From: Streptomyces cadmiisoli | Lineage (GTDB): Bacteria > Actinomycetota > Actinomycetes > Streptomycetales > Streptomycetaceae | Direction of reading: 5' to 3' | Length of the DNA: 64,000 bases | Assembly (NCBI RefSeq): GCF_003261055.1 | Contig: NZ_CP030073.1 | Span: forward strand, 930,001 to 994,000 | Shown: one piece after another, positions 25,387 through 34,350 of the stretch | How the letters are laid out: each line of letters opens with the position of its first letter | Position numbering within the stretch: the stretch's first letter is position 1 | Made by a program: the position numbers and the translations under genes | Notes under the pieces: model-generated | Told to the model about the DNA's origin: nothing | Database searches by the model: none | The model's input: only the letters and a program-made list of their open reading frames with translations

Positions 25387-26126
25387 GCGTAACTCCTTCA
25401 CCACGCGCTCAGGAAGGGTTCTGCAGCCGGACGTGATCGCCCGGGAAGCAACCGGAGTCCGGCGCGACGCTCACTGAACCGGTGGCGGGCGTCCCCGACC
25501 GGTCACCCCGGGGATCCCCCGCGTCGGGTGTGGACCGGGCCACGCGGGACCAGAACGGTCGCTCTCTCGGCTCTCGGTTCTCTCCTCAGAAGAAGAAATA
25601 CGTCCGGCGCATCACATTCTCGATCTACTATTACGCGCCTATTCTCATCGCCGGTTTCCCCGATAAATGGTACCGCCAAATACATGGCCCGGCAAGTTCA
25701 ATTTCAATACCCTCACCGACGACGATGACATTTCCCTTCGCTTTTTGGCGCACATATTCAATTCAGTGATCGTCCCCGTATGCTTCGCCGGCACCGCGCC
25801 GGTGGACGTGGCCGGCACCTCCTCCGCCAGTCGGCCCCGCGGATGCCGGCGATCCCACCGCACGGACAACTGCGCACAGCACCGCAGGTCCGGCCTTCGC
25901 CGCGTGGTCCGCACCGGCCGTCCCGCCGACGGCCGTCGGCGCCGGCACGCCCCGTCTCCCGCGCACCGGACCGCCGCCCATGGGTCGATATGTGCGCTTC
26001 CGCCTGTCGCGTTTATGACATGGCGTCAATACGACAGCCCCATGTGTTGGCGAAGACGCCAGTTGTCCCGATCATTCCTAGAAGCGCGCGCTCCCCCAAA
26101 GAATTTTTCCTCAGTTAGGAACTCCT
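25387..26126. other. Long intergenic region with a low-GC stretch
   Basis: 740 bp between the alcohol dehydrogenase and the first subtilase. From about 25580 to 25790 and again near 26090-26120 the DNA is clearly richer in A/T than anywhere nearby. No gene can be supported. It probably holds the subtilase promoter and upstream control sites. Confidence 0.5.
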
Positions 26127-29100
26127 TTGCCTCCATTCTCACGTGGAGGGCGGATCACGGCGCTGGGCATTGCCCTGGCGCTCCTTCCTTCCCTCGGCGC
26201 CGTCTCAGCGTCCGCGTCACCACCAGCGTCCACCGGCTCCAAGCCTTCCGCCGACGGGGCGGCGCGCGGCGCCTCCGGTACCGCTCGAACCGTCACTCTG
26301 ATCACCGGCGACAAGGTGACCGTCACTCCCGGGGCGAAGGGCGCACGCGCCTCCGTGAGCGTGCAGCGTCGTGTGGGTGCCACCGGTTCCGTCGAAACCA
26401 TCACCGACGCCTCGGGCACGTATGTCGTCCCCGACGAAGCAAAGAGCCATGTCGCCTCCGGCGTCCTCGACAAGCGGCTGTTCAACGTCACCGAACTCAT
26501 CGCCCAGGGGTACGACGACGAGCGCGCCGCCGGACTGCCGCTGATCGTCACGCGCGACGCGGGAGCGTCGCGGCTCGCCGGCGCGGACCTGCCGGGTGTC
26601 GCCGTCGAGCGGCAGCTGACGTCGATCCGCGCCGAGGCCGTGACCGCGGACCGCGCCGAGGCCGCGCCCCTGTGGAACGCCCTGGTCTCGGCGCAGGACA
26701 CGGCCGGCCGGAAGTCCTCCGACGCTCCGTCCCTGTCCGGCGGCATCGACCGGATCTGGCTGGACGGCAAGGTCAAGGCAGCCCTGGCGGACAGCACGTC
26801 CCAGATCGGCGCGCCCCGTGTCTGGGACAAGGGCGCCATCGGTACCGGCGTCAAGGTGGCCGTGCTCGACACGGGTGTCGACGAGGGTCACCCGGACCTG
26901 GAAAAGCGCATCGTCAGCAGCCAGAGCTTCGTGCCCGACCAGGACATCACCGACCGCCGCGGTCACGGTACGCACGTCGCCTCGACGATCGCCGGCACGG
27001 GCGCCGCCTCGGACGGCAAGGAGAAGGGCGTCGCCCCGGGCGCCGACCTGGCCATCGGCAAGGTCCTCGGCGACGGCGGATCCGGCAACGAGTCGTGGAT
27101 CATCGCCGGCATGGAGTGGGCCGCCAGGACCGAGAAGGCCGAGATCATCAGCATGAGTCTCGGCAGCTCCGCCCTGCACACCCAGAACGACCCCATGAGC
27201 CAGAGCGTCAACCGGCTCAGCCAGGAGACAGGCACGCTCTTCGTCATCGCGGCGGGCAACTCCGGTCCTGGCGAGTACACCGTCAACGCGCCCGGAACGG
27301 CCGAGTCCGCGCTCACCGTGGGCGCTGTGGACTCCGCCGACCAGGTCGCCGGGTTCTCCAGCAGCGGCCCCCGGGCCGGGGACGACGGGCTCAAGCCCGA
27401 GGTGACCGCACCCGGCGTGAACATCCTCGCGGCCCGATCGCAGCACACCACCGGCGAGGGCTTCTACACCGTCAAGAGCGGCACGTCCATGGCCACTCCG
27501 CACGTCGCCGGCGCGGCCGCGCTGCTCGCGGAGAAGCACCCGGACTGGACGGGGCAGCAGCTCAAGGACGCTCTGATGAGCACCAGCAAGGCCACCCCGG
27601 ACACCGCGGTCCACCGCGGCGGCACCGGGCGGGTCGACGTGTCCGCGGCCTACGACACGCAGATCGTCGCCTCCGGCTCGGTCGACACGGGCCTGATCAA
27701 GTGGTCGCGTGACCCGCAGCCGATCGAACGCCGCATCACCTACACGAACCACGGCGACAGCCCGGTGACGCTCCGGCTCACGCTGGACCGCGGCGCGAGC
27801 CCGAGCAGCCTGTTCACCCTGGGCGCCGACGAGATCACCGTCGCGGCGCACGACAGCACGTCGGTGAGCCTCGTCATCGACCCGCGCGGTGTGCCCATCG
27901 GCGGCCACACCGGACAGGTCGTCGCGCGGGACGGCGAGGGTGCCGTCGTGGCGCACACCGTGCTGAACACCAGAACCGAATCCGAGCGCTACGACCTGAC
28001 GCTCCGGGCGAAGGACCGCGACGGCCGCCCCATGGCCGGCAACATCACGCTCAAGGGCGCGAACGATCCGTACTTCCAGTACCTCAGGGTGCCGGAGGCC
28101 GGACTGACGCTGCACCTGCCGCGCGACACCTACTCCGCGATGATGTACCAGGACGTGCGGGGAGCGCACGGTGCGCACTCCAAGGGCCTGGCTCTGCTGG
28201 GTGACCCGGAGGTCGAACTGACCGACCCCAGGACGGTCACGTTCGACGCCTCGCAGGCACAGCAGGTGCGGGCTCTGACGCCCAAGCCGAGCATGCCGAC
28301 GAACACCAGGGTCGAGTACTGGCGCTCGTTCACCACCACGCAGCCGAAGCCCGGTATGTACGGTGACTGGATACACAGCAATATGATCGACACCGGGTAC
28401 GACAGCGTCTGGGCGCAGCCTTCCCCGGAGAAGGTGAAGGTCGGCGGCTTCGACTTCACCACGAGGTGGCGGGCACCGCAGACCGCCCTCGAGGTCTCCC
28501 AGGGCTCGCGTGACCTGGACGTCCTCGTCCAGACGGGCGCCAAGCCGCTGCCGGACGGCACCAGGAATCTGGACGCGGTCTTCGCGGGCACGGGTACGCC
28601 CGCCGAGTACGCCCAGCTGTCCGCCCAGGGCAAGGCCGCGGTCGTACGCCGCAGTTCCGCCGTCTCCCCGAACGAGCAGACCGAGGCCGCCCGTGCCGCC
28701 GGAGTGAAGCTTCTCCTGGTGGTCAACGACGGAGTGGGCCGGCTCAGGACCTGGTACGGCGACAGCGACTGGCAGTCATTCGGACCGGTGGCGGTCGCGT
28801 CGGTGACGAAGGACGACGGCGAGGCGCTGATCGCCGAGATCGCCGCGTCCTCCCGGGACGAGGTGCGCCTGCGCACGACGGCACACCCCGTTCCCTCCTA
28901 CACGTACGACCTGGTCAGCCACCACACGGGGAGCATCCCCCAGGATCTGACCCACCGGGCCGACTCACGCAACCTGGCCCGGGTGAACGTCACGTTCGGC
29001 CATGGGGAGAAGACTCCCGCCGAGGAGACCCGGGTCGACTACCAGCGTTACGCCTTCGGCGGTGCGTGGAACTTCCCCCCCGAGCCCGTCACACGCGGAT

Positions 29101-29882
29101 CGCGTACCGACTGGGTCTCCACGGGCGGCGGCATCGAGTGGCAGCAGAAGGTGACCGTCGCGAACTCCCTGGTCGAGGTCTCCGAGCCGGTCACCTATCC
29201 CTCCCCCGGGACCCATGAGGAGCGGTGGACCACTCCGATCATGCGGCCGCGCATGATCGGCGGCGACCTCCCGACCCGGGAGAACGGCAGTGTGCTGTAC
29301 TTCGACTCGCCCGCCTTCGGGACGAGCGGCATGGCGCACTCCGGCCGGACCTGGAGCTCGGACCTGTCGCAGCGCACCTCGCTCTACCAGAGCGACACGC
29401 TGCTCACCGAGGTCGACTACGACAGCGCGTACGCCTGGGGCCTGTCCCCGGAACCGCTGCCGTACCGGCTCGTGATCGACGCCACCAACAACAGCCCCGC
29501 GATGAGCCGTTACTCCACCACCACGCACACCGAGTGGAACTTCGTCTCGGCCGAGGCCGAGAACAAGACCGTTCCGCTGGTGCAGCTCGACTACGGGGTG
29601 GACCTGGACGCCGACGGCAGGGCCCGGCGCGGCGCCGACCTCAGCGTCACACCCTCCGTGCTCGGCGCCGCGGAGACCGATGTGTCCGCTGTGCGGGTCG
29701 AGGTCTCCTACGACGACGGTGCCACCTGGCACCGTCAGAAGGCGGTACAGCGCGACGGTGTCTGGAAGGCCGACCTCTCGGCGCCTCACTCGGCCTCGTT
29801 CGTGTCGCTGCGGACCACCGCCACGGACGAGTCGGGTGGCTCGATCAGCCAGACGGTGATGCGGGCCTACGGCCTGAAGTGA
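26127..29882 (+). CDS. Secreted S8 family subtilisin-like protease 1
   Basis: 1251 aa from a TTG at 26127 with AGGA 7 nt upstream. Residues 1-31 are a Sec signal peptide (ALGIALALLPSLGAVSASAS). A pro-region follows (TVTLITGDKVTVTPGAKG). The catalytic domain (about 235-500) has Asp248 in VAVLDTGVDEGHP, His280 in GHGTHVASTIAG, oxyanion Asn in IAAGNSGPG, and Ser454 in GTSMATPHVAG. About 750 further residues form beta-rich accessory domains, ending in VRVEVSYDDGATWHRQKAV. This architecture is common in streptomycete extracellular proteases. A close paralogue lies at 36132-39881. A strong terminator follows. Confidence 0.93.
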   Translation: MPPFSRGGRITALGIALALLPSLGAVSASASPPASTGSKPSADGAARGASGTARTVTLITGDKVTVTPGAKGARASVSVQRRVGATGSVETITDASGTYVVPDEAKSHVASGVLDKRLFNVTELIAQGYDDERAAGLPLIVTRDAGASRLAGADLPGVAVERQLTSIRAEAVTADRAEAAPLWNALVSAQDTAGRKSSDAPSLSGGIDRIWLDGKVKAALADSTSQIGAPRVWDKGAIGTGVKVAVLDTGVDEGHPDLEKRIVSSQSFVPDQDITDRRGHGTHVASTIAGTGAASDGKEKGVAPGADLAIGKVLGDGGSGNESWIIAGMEWAARTEKAEIISMSLGSSALHTQNDPMSQSVNRLSQETGTLFVIAAGNSGPGEYTVNAPGTAESALTVGAVDSADQVAGFSSSGPRAGDDGLKPEVTAPGVNILAARSQHTTGEGFYTVKSGTSMATPHVAGAAALLAEKHPDWTGQQLKDALMSTSKATPDTAVHRGGTGRVDVSAAYDTQIVASGSVDTGLIKWSRDPQPIERRITYTNHGDSPVTLRLTLDRGASPSSLFTLGADEITVAAHDSTSVSLVIDPRGVPIGGHTGQVVARDGEGAVVAHTVLNTRTESERYDLTLRAKDRDGRPMAGNITLKGANDPYFQYLRVPEAGLTLHLPRDTYSAMMYQDVRGAHGAHSKGLALLGDPEVELTDPRTVTFDASQAQQVRALTPKPSMPTNTRVEYWRSFTTTQPKPGMYGDWIHSNMIDTGYDSVWAQPSPEKVKVGGFDFTTRWRAPQTALEVSQGSRDLDVLVQTGAKPLPDGTRNLDAVFAGTGTPAEYAQLSAQGKAAVVRRSSAVSPNEQTEAARAAGVKLLLVVNDGVGRLRTWYGDSDWQSFGPVAVASVTKDDGEALIAEIAASSRDEVRLRTTAHPVPSYTYDLVSHHTGSIPQDLTHRADSRNLARVNVTFGHGEKTPAEETRVDYQRYAFGGAWNFPPEPVTRGSRTDWVSTGGGIEWQQKVTVANSLVEVSEPVTYPSPGTHEERWTTPIMRPRMIGGDLPTRENGSVLYFDSPAFGTSGMAHSGRTWSSDLSQRTSLYQSDTLLTEVDYDSAYAWGLSPEPLPYRLVIDATNNSPAMSRYSTTTHTEWNFVSAEAENKTVPLVQLDYGVDLDADGRARRGADLSVTPSVLGAAETDVSAVRVEVSYDDGATWHRQKAVQRDGVWKADLSAPHSASFVSLRTTATDESGGSISQTVMRAYGLK

Positions 29883-29919
29883 TCACCGTCATCCGGGTCC
29901 ACGGCCCGAGGTGATGTAC

Positions 29920-29952
29920 GGGCCGGTGCCGCGCTCGCCGCGGCACCGGCCC
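29920..29952 (+). terminator. Terminator after subtilase 1
   Basis: A perfect 14-bp stem (GGGCCGGTGCCGCG at 29920-29933 with 29939-29952) with a 5-nt loop, 37 bp after the stop codon. Confidence 0.88.
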
Positions 29953-30203
29953 CGCCCGCGCCATGACGGCGCCAGGACCTGGGCCCCGCCCCGTGCGCCG
30001 TTTCCCGCGGCACGCGGGGCGTTCGGCTTGCCCCTCGCCCGCACCCGCCTCGCGGGGCATCATGTGCCGTCTCCCCTCGGCCGTGGCATCGCCGGCCGCC
30101 TGCACCGCCCGTCCGAAGGACTCACGCGCACCGATCCGCGCGCCCCGAGACGCGCCTCCCGCCGGTCTCGCGCCGACCGCGACCGTCCGATATAGCCTTG
30201 AAA

Positions 30204-30216
30204 ATCCGTTTCGGAT
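30204..30216. promoter_or_regulatory. Small palindrome upstream of the SDR gene
   Basis: ATCCG-TTT-CGGAT, preceded by GATATAGCC, lies about 70 bp before the SDR start within an A/T-richer patch. It may be an operator over the promoter. The half-sites are short, so this is tentative. Confidence 0.3.
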
Positions 30217-30284
30217 GCGTCAGGTACTGACAGTCCGCCCTACCGCGACGGTGAGTGCGCGCTCGACATCGCCGGGAGTCCTCC

Positions 30285-31028
30285 ATGAGCCAGCCCCTCA
30301 ACGGCAAGGTCGCCCTCGTGACGGGCGGGTCGCGCGGTATCGGTGCCGCGATCGTCCGGCACCTCGCGCGGGCCGGTGCCGCCGTCGCCTTCACCTACCG
30401 CTCCTCACCGGACCGCGCCGAAGCCCTGGTGCGGCAGATCACCGGTGACGGCGGCACCGCCCTCGCCATCCGGGCGGACGCGTCCGACCGCGCGGCCGCG
30501 CGGGCCGCGGTCGACCGGACCGTGGAGCAGCTCGGCGGCCTTCATGTCGTCGTCAACAGCGCGGGTGTCACCGGCACGGGCCCGTTCGAGGAGATCACGG
30601 ACGACTCCTTCGACCACAGCGTGGCCGTCAACGTGGGCAGCGTCTTCCACACCACCCAGGCGGCCATGAAACACCTGACGACCGGGGGTCGTGTCATCAC
30701 GGTCGGCAGCATCAACGCCGACCGCATCCACTTTCCCGGCGGCACCGTCTACGCCATGACCAAGGCCGCCGTCGCCGGCTTCACCCGCGCCCTCGCGCGC
30801 GAGGTGAGCAGCCGCGGCATCACCGTGAACACCGTTCAACCCGGCCCGGTGGACACCGACATGAACCCGGCCGACGGACCCTTCGCAGGGGTCACACGCC
30901 CTCTCATCGCCGCCGGCCGCTACGGCACCGCCGACGAGATCGCGAGCGTCGTCACCTTCCTCGCCGGACCCGACTCCTCGTTCGTCACCGGCGCCACCAT
31001 CAACGTCGACGGCGGCTTCGCGGCCTGA
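30285..31028 (+). CDS. SDR family oxidoreductase (3-oxoacyl reductase-like)
   Basis: 247 aa from the ATG at 30285 (GGGAG upstream). Cofactor motif VALVTGGSRGIGAAIV, then VVNSAGVTG (NSAG). Catalytic Ser in VITVGSINADR and YxxxK in VYAMTKAAVAGFT. The ending SSFVTGATINVDGGFA is typical of FabG-like classical SDRs. It should use NADPH to reduce a carbonyl or act in reverse. It is a single gene between the first subtilase and the GntR operon; substrate unknown. Confidence 0.88.
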   Translation: MSQPLNGKVALVTGGSRGIGAAIVRHLARAGAAVAFTYRSSPDRAEALVRQITGDGGTALAIRADASDRAAARAAVDRTVEQLGGLHVVVNSAGVTGTGPFEEITDDSFDHSVAVNVGSVFHTTQAAMKHLTTGGRVITVGSINADRIHFPGGTVYAMTKAAVAGFTRALAREVSSRGITVNTVQPGPVDTDMNPADGPFAGVTRPLIAAGRYGTADEIASVVTFLAGPDSSFVTGATINVDGGFAA

Positions 31029-31090
31029 GTGCCGCCGCGTCGGCACGGCCCCGCGGTGCTCGTGTTTGACATCGCCGCCACCCCTCCACC

Positions 31091-31120
31091 ATGCTTGTAC
31101 TAATTCATTAATGGAAGCAT
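31091..31120. promoter_or_regulatory. Candidate GntR operator upstream of the transporter operon
   Basis: A 30-bp inverted repeat: ATGCTT (31091-31096) pairs with AAGCAT (31115-31120), and 10 of 13 positions per arm are complementary around the centre TTCA. An inner CATTAATG palindrome lies at 31106-31113. It ends 9 bp before the GntR start in an otherwise GC-rich region and overlaps TTGTAC/TAATTC promoter-like sequence, a position expected for autorepression. Confidence 0.7.
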
Positions 31121-31129
31121 GCTGAAGCA

Positions 31130-31573
31130 ATGGAAGGTGACGTGGTCGAGTACCGGATCGACCGTGGCAGCGGCGTGCCGGCCTATGTGCAGATCGTCGA
31201 GCAGACCGAGCGGGCACTCCGGATGGGCACCTTGAAGGTCGGGGACAAGCTGCCCACGGCCAAGGAGGTGGTGGCGGCGACCGCCATCAACCCCAACACG
31301 GTGCTCCGGGCCTACCGCGACCTGGAGCAGGCCGGACTGGTCGAGCTGCGCCGCGGGCTGGGGACCTTTGTGACACGGTCGCTCGCCCGGCCGGGCGCGG
31401 AGGACGACTCGCCCCTGCGGCGGGAGATCACCGACTGGACGGCACGAGCGCGGGCCGCCGGGCTGGAACGGGCGGACATCGTCGCCCTGGTCACCGCGGC
31501 CCTGGACGCCTACGACAACAAGCAGGACACCCGCGCCCCGGACGACCGGGGCCGCAAGAAGGAGGACGCATGA
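31130..31573 (+). CDS. GntR family regulator (YtrA subfamily)
   Basis: 147 aa. The N-terminal winged helix is clear: YRIDRGSGVPAYVQIVEQTE, LPTAKEVVAATAINPNTVLR, LRRGLGTFVT. Only a short helical tail follows, which defines the YtrA group that controls adjacent ABC transporter genes. ATG at 31130 is used; a GTG at 31142 (GGAAGG upstream) would remove four residues and is equally plausible. The stop overlaps the ATPase start as ATGA. The regulator, ATPase and permease are thus one translationally coupled operon. Confidence 0.9.
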   Translation: MEGDVVEYRIDRGSGVPAYVQIVEQTERALRMGTLKVGDKLPTAKEVVAATAINPNTVLRAYRDLEQAGLVELRRGLGTFVTRSLARPGAEDDSPLRREITDWTARARAAGLERADIVALVTAALDAYDNKQDTRAPDDRGRKKEDA

Positions 31574-32475
31574 CCGGGCCTGACGCGCCTGACGCACTGC
31601 GCGCCACGGGACTCGGATTCCGGTACCGGGCGCGCGGCGGCTGGACCCTGAGGGACTGCGAGTTCACCGTGCCCCGCGGCCGCATCACCGCCCTCGTCGG
31701 ACGCAACGGCGCCGGCAAGAGCACCCTGCTGCACCTGGCCGGCGGCCTGCTGCGGCCCGAGACCGGGGAGCTTCAGGTCCTCGGCACGACGCCGGGCACG
31801 CCTCAGGCCCGTGCGCGGGTCGCGCTGCTGACTCAGGAGAAGCCGCTGTATCCCCGGTTCACGGTGGCGGACACCCTGCTGCTGGGACGGAAGCTGAACT
31901 CCTCCTGGCAGCAGGCGCCCGCCGAGCAGATCGTCCGCGAGGGGGACATCCCGCTGCACGCCCGCGTCGGCGAACTGTCCCCCGGGCAGCGCAGCCGTGT
32001 CGCGCTCGCCCTGGCGCTCGGCAAGCGCCCCGAACTCCTTCTGCTCGACGAGCCGATGGCCGACCTCGACCCGCTGGCCCGGGGCGAGATCATGGCGACG
32101 TTGATGTCCGAGGCCGCCGAGCACGGCACGGACATCGTGCTGTCCTCGCACGTCCTGCCCGAAATGGAGCAGACCTGTGACTGGGTGCTGCTGATGCGGG
32201 ACGGCCGCATCGAGCTGAGCGAGGACGCCGACGAACTGCGCGAGAGCCACACCGTGCTGACCGGACACGCCGATCAGGACGGCGCCCTGGCAGGACAGGG
32301 CGTGGTGCACAGCAGGACGAGCGGCCGGCAGATGACCGCCCTGGTGCGGCGACACGGACCGCTGCGCGGCGACTGGCACGTCGAGCGGCCCAGACTGGAG
32401 GACATCCTGATCGGCTACCTCCAGGCCGATGCCCCGGCGCGTCCCGCCCCCGCCGAGCGGACGGAGGCGGCGTGA
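31570..32475 (+). CDS. ABC transporter ATP-binding protein
   Basis: 301 aa. Walker A GRNGAGKS follows ALVGRNGAGKSTLLHLAGG. The Q-loop is VALLTQEKPLYPRFT. The signature is the less usual LSPGQRSRVALALALG. Walker B is LLLLDEPMADLDPLARGE, with the H-loop in LSSHVLPEMEQ. The C-terminal extension (to WHVERPRLEDILIGYL) is typical of drug or lipid ABC-2 exporters. It pairs with the permease that starts in its own stop codon (GTGA). Confidence 0.92.
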   Translation: MTGPDAPDALRATGLGFRYRARGGWTLRDCEFTVPRGRITALVGRNGAGKSTLLHLAGGLLRPETGELQVLGTTPGTPQARARVALLTQEKPLYPRFTVADTLLLGRKLNSSWQQAPAEQIVREGDIPLHARVGELSPGQRSRVALALALGKRPELLLLDEPMADLDPLARGEIMATLMSEAAEHGTDIVLSSHVLPEMEQTCDWVLLMRDGRIELSEDADELRESHTVLTGHADQDGALAGQGVVHSRTSGRQMTALVRRHGPLRGDWHVERPRLEDILIGYLQADAPARPAPAERTEAA

Positions 32476-33428
32476 AGGGCTCACTCTGGCTCGCATGGCG
32501 TCAGCAGCGGCTGCTGGTCGGCATCACCGCGGTACTGCTGGCCGTCGCCGCGGCGATCGCCGCGTACTACCGCTCGGGCATGGTCGACGCGCTGCGCTCC
32601 GGCCTGTTCGACCACTGCGCTCCCGGACCACTGCAGTGCACGCGGACCGGCAGCGGTCTGCCCCTGCTGCTGGACATCGAACCGCTCAAGTACCTCGGCG
32701 CGCTGAACATCGCCCTGCCCGTCATCATCGGCGTGTTCTGGGGCGCCCCTCTGCTGGGCCGCGACCGGGAACTGGGCACGCACCGCGTGGTCCTCACCCA
32801 GGAGGTGAGCCGGCACCAGTGGTTCGCGACCCGGTTCGCCGTCGCCGCGGCGGCCACGGTGGTCGTCTCCGGGGTGCTCGCGGCGGTGTTCGCGTGGTGG
32901 TGGCGACCGGCCACCGACCGCAGTTACGGCCTGTTCTGGTACGAGAACACGGCCCTGAGCGGGTCCGGTCCGCGCGTCGTGGCAGCCGCCCTGTTCGGCC
33001 TGGCGACCGGCACACTGCTGGGTCTGCTGGCCCGCCGGGTCTGGCATGCGATGAGCCTGACCCTCCTGGTGACCGGGGCGGTGACGCTCCTGCTGGACCT
33101 CGCACACATGTCACGCCTGCTGGTTCCCCCGAACGTCTACACCAGCGCCGGCAGCGTCCCGAGATCGCTCATGGGCGACAAGTGGTCGGCCGGCGACTAC
33201 GGCCTGATCACCGCCTCGGGCCGCCAGGACGACGTGCTCAACTGTCCCTTCCCCTCGGGCGACCTGCTCAGGGAGTGCATGGCGCAGAAGGGGTACGTCG
33301 GCCGCTTCTACAAGGCCAACCCGGCCGGCGACTACTGGATCTACCAGTGGATCGACGTCGCCGTGCTCGGTGGACTCGCGGCCCTGCTCACGGTCGTGAC
33401 CGTGCTGCTCCTGCGCCGCCGCGTCTGA
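32472..33428 (+). CDS. ABC-2-like transporter permease
   Basis: 318 aa from a GTG at 32472. About six hydrophobic helices are visible: LVGITAVLLAVAAAIAAYY near the start, LNIALPVIIGVFWGAPLLG, FAVAAAATVVVSGVLAAVFA, AALFGLATGTLLGLLA, LLVTGAVTLLLDLA and VAVLGGLAALLTVVTVLLL at the end. The large loop between helices 1 and 2 and the second large loop before the last helix are likely extracellular. The partner ATPase and a YtrA-type regulator indicate an exporter of unknown substrate. Confidence 0.85.
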   Translation: MKGSLWLAWRQQRLLVGITAVLLAVAAAIAAYYRSGMVDALRSGLFDHCAPGPLQCTRTGSGLPLLLDIEPLKYLGALNIALPVIIGVFWGAPLLGRDRELGTHRVVLTQEVSRHQWFATRFAVAAAATVVVSGVLAAVFAWWWRPATDRSYGLFWYENTALSGSGPRVVAAALFGLATGTLLGLLARRVWHAMSLTLLVTGAVTLLLDLAHMSRLLVPPNVYTSAGSVPRSLMGDKWSAGDYGLITASGRQDDVLNCPFPSGDLLRECMAQKGYVGRFYKANPAGDYWIYQWIDVAVLGGLAALLTVVTVLLLRRRV

Positions 33429-33528
33429 CCGCGGCGCACCGCGCCACGGTCGATTCCCTCAGCTCCTCCATCCACGTCAACCCCGCCACCCCTCGCCCGG
33501 GGTGCTTCAGCACGGAGGTCGCTTCACC

Positions 33529-34332
33529 ATGCCCGCTGACGCCAAGTCGCCCAAGAAGCTGAGCAACAACCGCGCCGCCCTCACCCACAAGATCGGCTAC
33601 GCGCTCCGGCACCCGGGTCGCGTCAAGCCCTACATCCGCCGGGCCGGCCGGGACGCCTGGCTGCGGGTGAAGCACCCCGACCACGTCGGCTACTACCGGG
33701 CCGTGATGGCCTCGGACACCCGCCGCAATCCGGAGGCCGCGGTCGGCAGCAAGACCCACGACCGCTGGCTGGCGCTCGGGCAGATGCAGTTCGACTACCT
33801 CATCGAGCACGGCCTGCGGCCCGAACACCGCATGCTCGACATCGGCTGCGGCAACCTGCGCGGCGGCTGGCGCTTCATCACCCACCTCGACACCGGCAAC
33901 TACTACGGCATCGACATCTCGCCCGACATCCTGATGGCCGCCAAGAAGACCCTCACCGAGCGCCGCCTCCAGGAGAAGCTGCCGCATCTGACGATCATCG
34001 GCGACCTCACGCTGGACTTCCTGCCCGGCAACCACTTCGACGTCGTGCACGCCCACAGCGTGTTCTCCCACTCGCCGCTGGAGGTCATCGACGAATGCCT
34101 CGCGCACGTCGGCCGCATACTGACCGACACCGGCTTCTTCGACTTCACCTTCGACCGCACCGAGGGCACCGAACACCAGGTGCTGGGCGAGGACTTCTAC
34201 TACCGCACCGAGACCCTCCTGGAGCTGGCGCGCAAGCACGGTCTGCACGGGCAGTTCATGGAGGACTGGGAGAAGCGCCCGCACGGCCAGTCGAAGATAC
34301 GTGTCAGTCGCTCGCCGCTTCCCGCCGCCTGA
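33529..34332 (+). CDS. Class I SAM-dependent methyltransferase
   Basis: 267 aa from the ATG at 33529 (GGAGG 10 nt upstream). SAM motif I is HRMLDIGCGNLRGGWRF; motif II includes YYGIDISPDILMAAKK; further motifs are FDVVHAHSVFSHSPLEVIDE and ILTDTGFFDFTFDRTEG. The N-terminal about 60 residues are basic and may hold the acceptor. The usual fold suggests O- or N-methylation of a small or glycan acceptor. Only 18 bp separates it from the glycosyltransferase gene, so the pair probably acts together. Confidence 0.88.
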   Translation: MPADAKSPKKLSNNRAALTHKIGYALRHPGRVKPYIRRAGRDAWLRVKHPDHVGYYRAVMASDTRRNPEAAVGSKTHDRWLALGQMQFDYLIEHGLRPEHRMLDIGCGNLRGGWRFITHLDTGNYYGIDISPDILMAAKKTLTERRLQEKLPHLTIIGDLTLDFLPGNHFDVVHAHSVFSHSPLEVIDECLAHVGRILTDTGFFDFTFDRTEGTEHQVLGEDFYYRTETLLELARKHGLHGQFMEDWEKRPHGQSKIRVSRSPLPAA

Positions 34333-34350
34333 CCGGGGCCTGGTACTGAC

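Noticed and set aside
26217..28376. Antisense frame of about 720 codons opposite subtilase 1
   Set aside because: Shadow of GC-rich coding DNA. The plus strand has the full Ser/His/Asp triad.
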